A DNA stretch of 5,500 bases from an uncultured Asticcacaulis sp. (GTDB lineage Bacteria > Pseudomonadota > Alphaproteobacteria > Caulobacterales > Caulobacteraceae): the NCBI GenBank assembly GCA_946480525.1, contig CAMLLA010000286.1:1-5500 (forward strand), read 5' to 3'. The notes below the pieces were generated by a model that searched no databases, was not told the origin of the DNA, and saw only the letters and a list, made by a program, of their open reading frames with translations. The translations under genes and the position numbers were made by a program. Positions 1 through 5,500 of this stretch are shown one piece after another (within the stretch, counting starts at the first letter, position 1; each line of letters starts with the position of its first letter).

Positions 1-42
1 GACCGCCTGGTCACGGAAGCCCTGAAGGGAGCGCTGTCCTGA
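1..42 (+). CDS. C-terminal end of an upstream gene, probably MraZ (partial)
   Basis: An open frame enters from the left edge and ends at TGA 40-42, giving the 13-residue tail DRLVTEALKGALS. The tail is too short to identify by itself. The call rests on context: in most bacteria the gene directly before rsmH in the dcw cluster is mraZ, which encodes an AbrB-like DNA-binding regulator of that cluster. Only one base separates its stop from the rsmH ATG, so the two are very likely co-transcribed and coupled. Nothing in the visible residues contradicts MraZ, but a different upstream gene cannot be excluded. No gene symbol is given for that reason. Confidence 0.55.
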   Translation, partial: DRLVTEALKGALS

Positions 43-43
43 C

Positions 44-1018
44 ATGACGCCTGCGCCCGCCCACCTGTCCGTCCTGTTGCCCGAGGTGCTAACCACGCTT
101 GGTAACCTTGAAGGCCGTCTGGTCGTCGACGGCACATTCGGCGCCGGCGGTTACTCGCGTGAGTTCCTGAAGAACGGCGCCCATGTCGTGGCCTTCGATC
201 GCGATATCCGCGTCAAGCCCTATGTCGACGCGCTGAAAAGCGAATATCCCGACCGCTTCCAGTGGGTGAACCGCTGCTTCTCGGAGATGAAGGAAGGGCT
301 GGCGGAGCTGGGACACGCGACCTGCGACGCCATCGTGCTCGATATCGGCGTATCGTCGATGCAGCTCGATGAGGCCGAGCGCGGCTTTTCCTTCCTGCGC
401 GACGGGCCGCTCGACATGCGCATGAGCGCTGACGGCCGCAGCGCCGCCGACATCGTCAATGACGACGACAAGGACGATATCGCCCATATCATCTGGCTGT
501 ACGGCGAAGAGCACAAGTCGCGCGCCATCGCCGCGGCCATCACCCGTCGCCGCATGGAACGTCCGTTCGAACGTACCCTGGATCTGGCCGAAGTGGTCGA
601 AAAAGCCCTGGGCGGCCGGCGCGGCGCACCGGTGCATCCTGCAACCAAGACCTTCCAGGCCCTGCGGATTGCCGTAAATGACGAGTTGGGTGAACTGGAA
701 CGCGCCCTCGACGTCGCCGAAACCCTGCTCAAGCCCGACGGCGTCCTGGCCGTGGTGACCTTCCACTCGCTGGAAGACCGCATTGTCAAAACCTTTTTCA
801 ACGAGCGCTCGGGCAAGCTGCCAGGCGGCTCACGCTATGCGCCGCAACAGCTTGCCGTCTCAACGCCCGTCTACAGCCTGCTCACTCCCAAGGCCATCGC
901 CCCGTCCGAGGCGGAACTTTCGGTCAATCCGCGTTCCCGTTCCGCCAAGCTGCGGGCGGTCCGTCGCACCTCTGCCCCTTTAGTATCGCGTACCCAACCA
1001 AGGAAAAACCGCTCATGA
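44..1018 (+). CDS. rsmH: 16S rRNA (cytosine(1402)-N(4))-methyltransferase RsmH
   Basis: This 324-residue protein is the SAM-dependent enzyme (also called MraW) that methylates N4 of C1402 in 16S rRNA, at the ribosomal P site in the cytoplasm. Visible family signatures: an N-terminal HLSVLLPEVL block (7-16); the SAM-binding glycine loop DGTFGAGG (29-36) followed by the acidic FDRD (51-54); LDIGVSS (99-105) and GPLDMRM (121-127); YGEE followed by Arg160; HPATKTFQALRIAVNDEL (198-215); FHSLEDRIVK (240-249); and the basic tail motif RSRSAKLR (297-304). Length matches the family (E. coli about 313). The ATG lies one base after the upstream stop, with a GGGAG-type ribosome site at 27-31 set rather far back (12 bases). 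The 3' end overlaps ftsL by four bases (ATGA). No residue expected from the family motifs is missing. The minus-strand frames across it are codon-bias shadows. Confidence 0.97.
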   Translation: MTPAPAHLSVLLPEVLTTLGNLEGRLVVDGTFGAGGYSREFLKNGAHVVAFDRDIRVKPYVDALKSEYPDRFQWVNRCFSEMKEGLAELGHATCDAIVLDIGVSSMQLDEAERGFSFLRDGPLDMRMSADGRSAADIVNDDDKDDIAHIIWLYGEEHKSRAIAAAITRRRMERPFERTLDLAEVVEKALGGRRGAPVHPATKTFQALRIAVNDELGELERALDVAETLLKPDGVLAVVTFHSLEDRIVKTFFNERSGKLPGGSRYAPQQLAVSTPVYSLLTPKAIAPSEAELSVNPRSRSAKLRAVRRTSAPLVSRTQPRKNRS

Positions 1019-1482
1019 AGGCTTTTCTCTCCCTTTTCGAACAACGGATCAGGGGCGTGCGCCTGATCGAGATCATCGGCCTTGTGCTGGCGCTTGGCAT
1101 GATCTTCTGGGTCTGCCTGTCGAAGGCAAGGGAAGGGGAGGACATCAAGCGCCTGGCCAAGCTGGACGCCCAGATCGCGGAAGAAACGAAGACGGTGCAG
1201 GACCTTAAGGTCAAGGTTGCCGAACTGGAGCGGCCGGCACGCCTTGAAGCGCTGGCCACGACCTATCTTGGCATGAAGCCGGTCGAGTCCTCGCACGAAA
1301 CCCACATGGAATCGCTGAGCGATATCTCGCGGGCAACGTCGCGCCCGGTGGTGGCCCCCGCCGCGCCTGTGGCTGTAGTCGCGGCGCCTGCCGCCGACGG
1401 CCTGATTTCCAAGGCCGAACAAAAAGCGCCGGTTGCCCAGGCCGTGCCGGTGTCGCTCCCGAAAGCGGAGAGCGTACGATGA
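1015..1482 (+). CDS. ftsL: Cell division protein FtsL (alphaproteobacterial type)
   Basis: This 155-residue bitopic membrane protein has the expected FtsL architecture. A short basic cytoplasmic N-terminus (1-16) is followed by one transmembrane helix (about 17-35, IEIIGLVLALGMIFWVCL region) and a charged periplasmic coiled-coil (about 40-72). The block LERPARLEALATTYLGMKPV (71-90) is typical of FtsL where the coiled coil ends. FtsL forms a complex with FtsB and FtsQ and helps activate FtsW-FtsI septal synthesis. FtsL is poorly conserved in sequence, so the call depends on topology, that block, and the position between rsmH and ftsI. The start ATG overlaps the rsmH stop (ATGA) and has an AAGGA site at 1000-1004, ten bases upstream. 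Residues from about 91 on form a tail that becomes Ala/Pro/Val-rich (about 108-150), longer than in E. coli FtsL (121 residues in total). Its role is unknown. Confidence 0.9.
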   Translation: MKAFLSLFEQRIRGVRLIEIIGLVLALGMIFWVCLSKAREGEDIKRLAKLDAQIAEETKTVQDLKVKVAELERPARLEALATTYLGMKPVESSHETHMESLSDISRATSRPVVAPAAPVAVVAAPAADGLISKAEQKAPVAQAVPVSLPKAESVR

Positions 1483-3224
1483 GGGTCGGGCTTTTCGATT
1501 CGACACAGTCCGGCTTTCAGTGGGTCGCCGACCGCGTCTGGAAGGTCGAACACGCGTTTGAACGCGCCAATGCGACCGGTGAGAAGGCGCGTTCGACGCG
1601 CATGCGCATCTTCATCATCCTGTGTTGCCTGGGCACCGTCTATTGCCTGCTGATGTTGTTTGCGGCGCGCGCCTCGCTGTTTCATGGCGCCGAACAGATC
1701 GCCGCCCTGACCGGTCAGGCCCACGCGCGCGGACAACTGGTCGATCGCAACGGCGCCCTGCTGGCGACCGACGTCGACAATTTCGATTTGTTCGTCGATC
1801 CCACCGACATGACGGCGGAAGACCGGGTCTATGTCCGCCGGGCCCTGGCGCAGCTCTTCCCCAACCTGCCACGCGAAAACCTCGACAAGGCTTTCCGGCG
1901 TGAAGGACGTGCACTCCTGACCGGCAATCTCGATGCCATGGACCGGACACGCCTGCTGGAATACGGCCTGCCTGGCGTGTCGTTCGAAGCCCAGCGCGTC
2001 CGACGCTATCCGCTCGGCACCACAGGCGCATTCTATATCGGCATGACCAAACGCGCCGGTGAGGGCATGTCGGGCGCCGAAAAGTCGCTGGAAGAGCAGA
2101 TCGTCACGTCCGCCAACGGCCCGGCCGTTCCGCTGGCCATGGACCTGCGTATCCAGGGCGCGCTCGAAAACGAACTGCGCGCCATGGCCGTGGCGCAAAA
2201 GGCGCAAGGCGCTGTCGGCCTGGTTATCAACGTCCGCACCGGCGAACTGCTTGGCATGGCGTCATGGCCGGAATTCGATCTCAACCGTCCGGGCGAGTAC
2301 CCTGAATCCCATAAGCGCAACCATGCGGCCGTCGACCGCTACGAACTGGGCTCGATCTTCAAGGCGATTTCGATCGGCATCGGTCTCGATACCGGCACAG
2401 CATCGATGAACACGGTCTACGATGCGCGCCAGCCCCTGCTGGTCGGCGGCCGCAAAATCCACGACCTGCATGCCACCAACGCGTTCATCGGCCTTGAAGA
2501 CGTCTTCATCAAGTCGTCCAACATCGGTACCGGATACGTCGCCCTGAACGCCGGCAAGGACAACTTCACCCGCTATTACGAATCGATCGGCCTGTTCCGC
2601 TCGGCCGAAATCGAACTGACCGAGCCGGCCTCACCGCTCTATCCCAAGACCTGGACGGACCTGTCGCTGGTCCAGACCGCTTTCGGCCAGGGCATCGCGA
2701 TCACGCCGCTCAGCTTTGCCGAAGCCATCATGCCTCTGCTCAACGGCGGCTATCACCGCCCCCTGACCATCAAGAAGTACGACGGAAAAACGCCTCTGCC
2801 GGGTGAGCGCGTCTTCTCGGCGGCGACGTCGCGCACCATGCTGGACCTGATGCGCGCCAACGTCATCAAGGGGTCGGGCACCCGTGCGAACGCGCCGGGT
2901 CTGCGCGTCGGCGGCAAGACCGGGACGGCGCAAAAGCCCGGCCGTGGCGGCTATACCTCCGACAACATCGCTTCCTTCGCGGCGGTCTTCCCGACCGACG
3001 GACCTGTGGATGGCGACCGTTATCTGGTTCTCACCATCTACGACTCGCCGCAAGGAGCCCCCGAGAGCGGCGGCTCGCGCATGGGCGGCCCCGTCGCGGC
3101 GCCGGTCGCCGGCCGTGTCATCGATCGTATCGCACCGTTTGTCGGTGTGGCGCGCAAGGAAGACAAGTTCGCAACGCCGCAATGGGACAAGGCGCCCATT
3201 CAGACTGTCGAGGAAGAACACTGA
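1479..3224 (+). CDS. ftsI: Septal peptidoglycan DD-transpeptidase FtsI (PBP3, class B PBP)
   Basis: This 581-residue class B penicillin-binding protein makes the 4-3 peptide crosslinks of septal peptidoglycan and works with the glycosyltransferase FtsW. Layout: cytoplasmic N-terminus (1-42, including a basic run before the membrane), signal-anchor helix (about 43-63), PBP dimerisation or pedestal domain starting at the RGQLVDRNGALLAT box (84-97), then the transpeptidase domain (about 218-555). All three active-site motifs are present: SxxK as SIFK with nucleophile Ser292 (codon 2352-2354), SxN as SSN (346-348), and KTG at 480-482 within GGKTGTAQKPG. Length is close to E. coli FtsI (588). No PASTA domains are present. 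The start ATG overlaps the ftsL stop (ATGA) and has a GGAG site at 1467-1470 with eight-base spacing. The stop shares one base with the murE ATG. Another elongation-type PBP (PBP2) is unlikely given the dcw position and the SIFKAIS-style active-site block. Confidence 0.97.
   Translation: MRVGLFDSTQSGFQWVADRVWKVEHAFERANATGEKARSTRMRIFIILCCLGTVYCLLMLFAARASLFHGAEQIAALTGQAHARGQLVDRNGALLATDVDNFDLFVDPTDMTAEDRVYVRRALAQLFPNLPRENLDKAFRREGRALLTGNLDAMDRTRLLEYGLPGVSFEAQRVRRYPLGTTGAFYIGMTKRAGEGMSGAEKSLEEQIVTSANGPAVPLAMDLRIQGALENELRAMAVAQKAQGAVGLVINVRTGELLGMASWPEFDLNRPGEYPESHKRNHAAVDRYELGSIFKAISIGIGLDTGTASMNTVYDARQPLLVGGRKIHDLHATNAFIGLEDVFIKSSNIGTGYVALNAGKDNFTRYYESIGLFRSAEIELTEPASPLYPKTWTDLSLVQTAFGQGIAITPLSFAEAIMPLLNGGYHRPLTIKKYDGKTPLPGERVFSAATSRTMLDLMRANVIKGSGTRANAPGLRVGGKTGTAQKPGRGGYTSDNIASFAAVFPTDGPVDGDRYLVLTIYDSPQGAPESGGSRMGGPVAAPVAGRVIDRIAPFVGVARKEDKFATPQWDKAPIQTVEEEH
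3210..3216 (+). promoter_or_regulatory. Ribosome binding site that fixes the murE start
   Basis: GAGGAAG lies seven bases before ATG 3224, a good Shine-Dalgarno match inside the last codons of ftsI. It supports ATG 3224 over the in-frame ATG at 3182. The upstream option would add 14 residues (MGQGAHSDCRGRTL) unlike any MurE N-terminus and would overlap ftsI by 43 bases. Confidence 0.75.
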
Positions 3225-4696
3225 TGGCTAGCGTTCACGGCCTGCGCCTTTCCGATATTTTGCGGCGCGATCTCGACAACGATCCAATCGTCACCGGCGT
3301 GACGGCGGATAGCCGTAAGGTCGACGCCGGCACCCTGTTTTGCGCTCTGCCGGGCACGGCCATCGACGGCCGTGATTTCATCCCGCAAGCTTTGGCAAAA
3401 GGCGCCGCCGCTGTTCTGGCGCCTGACGACACCAATGCCATCGAGGTCGGCAACACGGCGCTGGTCAAGGTTTCGGACGTCCGCCGCGCCTATGCACTGG
3501 CGGCCAAGAACTTCTATGGTTCGCAGCCCAGGACCTGCGTTGCCATCACCGGCACCAATGGCAAGACGAGCGTCGCCACCTTCTGCCGGCAAATTTTCGC
3601 CGCGCTTGGCCATACCTCGGCCAGCATGGGAACGCTGGGCGTCGTCAAATCGCGGCCGGATGGTACGGAACAAGCGATTACCGGTCCCGGCCTGACAACG
3701 CCCGATGCCGCCGATCTGGCGAAACACCTGGCCGACCTGGCGCGCGACGGTGTGACCTTCCTGGCCCTGGAGGCGTCTTCGCACGGCATCGACCAGCGCC
3801 GGCTGGACGGCGTGTCGCTGACGGCGGCGGGTTTCACCAACCTGACCCAGGATCATCTCGACTACCACGCCACCATGGCCGCCTACCGCACCGCCAAGCT
3901 GCGCCTGTTCGAAAGCCTGCTGCCACGCGGCCGGACGGCTGTGCTGAACGCCGATTCCGACAGCTATAACGCCTTTGCCGCGACATCGATCATGTCGGGC
4001 CTGAGCGTCATGAGCGTTGGTGAGCGCGGCCAGTCCCTGTGCATGACCGGCCGGGATCTGACCGTCGACGGCCAGATACTCTATCTTGAACACAAGGGCC
4101 GGCCCTACGAGACCAAGCTGCCGCTGGCCGGTCTTTTCCAGGCGTCCAATGCGCTGGTCGCGGCGGGGCTGGCCATCGCCGCCGGCCAGGACGCCGAAGG
4201 CGTCATCCACGCCCTGTCGAAGCTGAAAGGGGCACGCGGCCGGCTGGAACGCGTCGGCTCCAAGTCGAATGGCGCAGAGGTCTATGTCGACTACGCCCAT
4301 ACACCCGACGGGCTTGAGACCGTGCTGAACGCTCTGCGGCCGCATACCCACGGCAAGCTGGTCTGTGTCTTCGGTTGCGGCGGCGACAGGGACCGGACCA
4401 AGCGGCCTCTGATGGGGGGCATCGCCGACCGTCTGGCCGACCGTGCCATCGTCACCGACGACAATCCGCGCTCGGAAGATCCGGCGGCCATCCGCGCCGA
4501 AGTCATGAAAGGCATGGGCAAGTCGGCCGTCGAGATCGGCGACCGCAAGGAGGCGATCTTCGAGGCCGTGGCCAGCCTCAAGGCCGGCGATGTGCTGGTC
4601 GTCGCGGGCAAGGGCCATGAGCAGGGCCAGATCGTCGGAGGCAAGGTGCTGCCCTTCGACGATGTCAGTGTTGTGAAGCAGGCGCTGAACGGCTAA
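3224..4696 (+). CDS. murE: UDP-N-acetylmuramoyl-L-alanyl-D-glutamate--2,6-diaminopimelate ligase MurE
   Basis: This 490-residue cytoplasmic Mur ligase adds meso-diaminopimelate to UDP-MurNAc-L-Ala-D-Glu with ATP hydrolysis, the third amino-acid step of precursor synthesis. Three domains are visible. The N-terminal UDP-binding domain carries DSR (29-31) and the DGRDF block (48-52). The central ATPase domain has P-loop GTNGKTS (110-116), TTPD (158-161), ASSHGI (184-189), NLTQDHLDYH (206-215), and Lys225 in YRTAKLRLF, the position that is carbamylated in the family. The C-terminal domain has YVDYAHTPD (354-362), GCGGDRD (384-390), DNPRSEDP (413-420) and GKGHE (462-466). DNPR is the known hallmark of meso-DAP rather than lysine specificity. 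Length matches E. coli MurE (495). The start shares one base with the ftsI stop (TGATG), which suggests translational coupling. Unlike the upstream junctions, its 3' end is followed by a 194-base gap before murF. Confidence 0.97.
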   Translation: MASVHGLRLSDILRRDLDNDPIVTGVTADSRKVDAGTLFCALPGTAIDGRDFIPQALAKGAAAVLAPDDTNAIEVGNTALVKVSDVRRAYALAAKNFYGSQPRTCVAITGTNGKTSVATFCRQIFAALGHTSASMGTLGVVKSRPDGTEQAITGPGLTTPDAADLAKHLADLARDGVTFLALEASSHGIDQRRLDGVSLTAAGFTNLTQDHLDYHATMAAYRTAKLRLFESLLPRGRTAVLNADSDSYNAFAATSIMSGLSVMSVGERGQSLCMTGRDLTVDGQILYLEHKGRPYETKLPLAGLFQASNALVAAGLAIAAGQDAEGVIHALSKLKGARGRLERVGSKSNGAEVYVDYAHTPDGLETVLNALRPHTHGKLVCVFGCGGDRDRTKRPLMGGIADRLADRAIVTDDNPRSEDPAAIRAEVMKGMGKSAVEIGDRKEAIFEAVASLKAGDVLVVAGKGHEQGQIVGGKVLPFDDVSVVKQALNG

Positions 4697-4753
4697 TGCC
4701 AGTTATTCGGGGTTGACCTGGGTTTGCCCCTCAGGCTCGCCGCCCCGCACCCA

Positions 4754-4779
4754 CCCTCTCCCCGCAAGCAGGGAGAGGG
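4754..4779 (+). repeat. Hairpin 1 of the intergenic element
   Basis: CCCTCTCCC (4754-4762) pairs perfectly with GGGAGAGGG (4771-4779) around an eight-base loop, CGCAAGCA. The loop would close one pair further if A4770 were G, so this looks like a slightly decayed copy of a perfect palindrome. The following bases (GTAGAAAG) lack a T-tract, so it is not a standard intrinsic terminator. Confidence 0.8.
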
Positions 4780-4796
4780 GTAGAAAGCGCCTCCTT

Positions 4797-4822
4797 CCTT
4801 CTCCCCGTTTACGGGGAGAGGG
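4797..4822 (+). repeat. Hairpin 2 of the intergenic element
   Basis: CCTTCTCCCCG (4797-4807) faces CGGGGAGAGGG (4812-4822) around a TTTA loop. It forms an 11-pair stem with a single T-G position (4799 with 4820). A small third hairpin follows directly: GGCTC (4824-4828), loop GCA, GAGCC (4832-4836). The right arm of hairpin 2 is also complementary to the left arm of hairpin 1, so the local and long-range folds are mutually exclusive. Confidence 0.8.
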
Positions 4823-4890
4823 TGGCTCGCAGAGCCGGGTGAGGGGCTTCTTTGCTGGTGTAGTCTGCTTGCGCCGGGAACGAGTACTAG

Positions 4891-5500
4891 ATGACTTCAG
4901 CTTTATGGACATTCAGCGAACTTGCCGAAGCGACCGGCGGGACCTTTGTCGGCGCCGGAAACGGCGGGCCGACGCAAGCGAACGGTATCAATTTCGACAG
5001 CCGGGGCCTGAACCCGGGGGACATCTTCCTGGCCCTGCAAGGCGTACGCGACGGCCACGACTTCGTGCCTCAGGCTTTTGCATCGGGCGCGGCCGTGGCC
5101 ATCACCCGCCGCCCGGTCGAAGGTGGACCCTGCCTGCTGGTGCCGGACGTGCAGCGGGCGCTGGAAGACCTCGGTGTCTTTGCCCGCAATCGCGCCGCGA
5201 CGGCGAAACGCGGGGCGGTTACCGGCTCGGTCGGCAAGACCTCGGTCACCCAGATGGTCATGCAGGGCCTGCGCCGTGCCGGCCGCGCGCACTCGGCGAT
5301 CAAGAGCTTCAACAACCATATCGGCGTGCCCCTGACCCTGGCGCGGATGCCGCGTGACACGGAACGCGCTGTGTTCGAAATCGGCATGAACCACGCCGAC
5401 GAAATCACGCCCCTGTCGGAATTCGTGGCGCCGCACGCCGTTATCATCACCACGGTCGGCGCGGTCCATACCGAAAACTTCCCGGACGGCGAACAGGGCG
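4891..5500 (+). CDS. murF: UDP-N-acetylmuramoyl-tripeptide--D-alanyl-D-alanine ligase MurF (5' part, cut by window edge)
   Basis: An uninterrupted frame runs from ATG 4891 to the window end, giving 203 residues of a protein usually 450-480 long. MurF is the cytoplasmic ATP-dependent ligase that adds D-Ala-D-Ala to UDP-MurNAc-tripeptide, completing the pentapeptide precursor. Visible features: MurF-like N-terminus LWTFSELAEATGG (5-17); DSR (36-38) and DGHDFVPQA (54-62) of the UDP-binding domain; P-loop TGSVGKTS (111-118); SFNNHIGVPLTL (139-150), a MurF hallmark; FEIGMNHADEI (162-172); and ITTVGAVHTENF (186-197). The start is secure because an in-frame TAG (4888-4890) directly precedes the ATG. 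The ribosome site is weak, with only GGGAA near 4876-4880 and GAG at 4882-4884. Unlike the upstream genes it is not overlapped by its neighbour. It follows a 194-base gap dominated by a palindromic repeat. The N-terminal domain resembles that of MurE, as expected for paralogous Mur ligases. Confidence 0.95.
   Translation, partial: MTSALWTFSELAEATGGTFVGAGNGGPTQANGINFDSRGLNPGDIFLALQGVRDGHDFVPQAFASGAAVAITRRPVEGGPCLLVPDVQRALEDLGVFARNRAATAKRGAVTGSVGKTSVTQMVMQGLRRAGRAHSAIKSFNNHIGVPLTLARMPRDTERAVFEIGMNHADEITPLSEFVAPHAVIITTVGAVHTENFPDGEQG

Larger units (their letters stand above)
4727..4847 (+). repeat. Compound palindromic intergenic repeat between murE and murF
   Basis: Most of the 194-base gap is a C-rich then G-rich palindromic element. 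Outer arms are CCCCTCA (4727-4733) and TGAGGGG (4840-4846). A perfect 14-base inverted pair joins 4751-4764 (CCACCCTCTCCCCG) to 4812-4825 (CGGGGAGAGGGTGG). Nested within are local hairpins at 4754-4779, 4797-4822 and 4824-4836. I recognise the style, with CCCTCTCCCC and GGGGAGAGGG arms, a GGTGGC..GAGCCGG step and a terminal TGAGGGG, as resembling short intergenic palindromic repeats (REP/RIME-like) that are multicopy in many alphaproteobacterial genomes. That family resemblance is from memory and was not searched. No long open frame here looks real. If transcribed, it would fold strongly and could pause polymerase, stabilise the murE mRNA end or attenuate murF. No canonical terminator T-run follows, only CTTCTTT at 4847-4853. 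Confidence 0.8.

Noticed and set aside
3182..3223. Upstream in-frame ATG for murE
   Set aside because: It would add 14 non-MurE residues and overlap ftsI by 43 bases. ATG 3224 has the better ribosome site and fits the tight-overlap pattern of the cluster.
3200..4618. Long minus-strand open frame (472 codons) opposite murE
   Set aside because: It lies fully antisense to a clear murE with intact motifs. Its composition is a mirror of GC-rich codon bias, and it has no recognisable domain. The same applies to the minus-strand frames opposite rsmH, ftsL, ftsI and murF.
4713..4741. Sigma-70-like promoter from TTGACC (4713-4718)
   Set aside because: No plausible -10 box lies at the right spacing, where the sequence is GC-rich and inside the repeat.
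4727..4847. CRISPR array or insertion sequence in the murE-murF gap
   Set aside because: There are no regularly spaced direct repeats with unique spacers, no transposase frame and no target-site duplication that I can see.
4754..4853. Intrinsic terminator after murE
   Set aside because: The stems are strong but no T-run follows hairpins 1 or 2, and only a short CTTCTTT follows the outer arm. A palindromic repeat is the better description, though partial termination is possible.
4713..5357. Plus-strand 214-codon open frame starting in the intergenic repeat and running into murF in another frame
   Set aside because: Its first part translates the palindromic repeat and the rest is an Arg-rich out-of-frame reading of murF. 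The murF frame from 4891 carries all the family motifs.
1..5500. tRNA, rRNA, or a defence or mobile system within the window
   Set aside because: The window is almost fully occupied by conserved cell-division and peptidoglycan genes. I saw no RNA gene signatures or accessory genes.

Overview
This window is a stretch of the division and cell wall (dcw) cluster from a GC-rich Gram-negative bacterium. All genes lie on the + strand. The gene order (end of a probable mraZ, then rsmH, ftsL, ftsI, murE, murF), the protein style and the GC-rich codon use fit an alphaproteobacterium. A member of the Caulobacterales such as Caulobacter, Asticcacaulis or Brevundimonas is my best guess, but that assignment is inferred from general resemblance and was not tested. 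The MurE DNPR motif points to a meso-diaminopimelate peptidoglycan, as expected for such an organism.

Layout: positions 1-42 hold the last 13 codons of an upstream gene, probably mraZ. rsmH (44-1018) encodes the 16S rRNA m4C1402 methyltransferase. ftsL (1015-1482) encodes a small bitopic divisome protein. ftsI (1479-3224) encodes the septal transpeptidase PBP3. murE (3224-4696) encodes the UDP-MurNAc-tripeptide ligase. A 194-base non-coding gap (4697-4890) contains a compound palindromic repeat at 4727-4847. murF (4891 to the window end) is the 5' third or more of the UDP-MurNAc-pentapeptide ligase gene and is cut by the window edge.

The first genes are packed tightly: ATGA overlaps join rsmH-ftsL and ftsL-ftsI, and a one-base TGATG overlap joins ftsI-murE. 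This implies one transcript with translational coupling. The gap before murF is the only real break in the packing. Functionally, MurE and MurF complete the cytoplasmic UDP-MurNAc-pentapeptide precursor, FtsI crosslinks the resulting peptidoglycan at the septum, FtsL helps assemble and activate the divisome containing FtsI, and RsmH tunes the ribosomal decoding centre.

I found no previously undescribed system here. The genes are intact, conserved housekeeping genes. The one stretch of real interest is the palindromic repeat that has entered or evolved between murE and murF.
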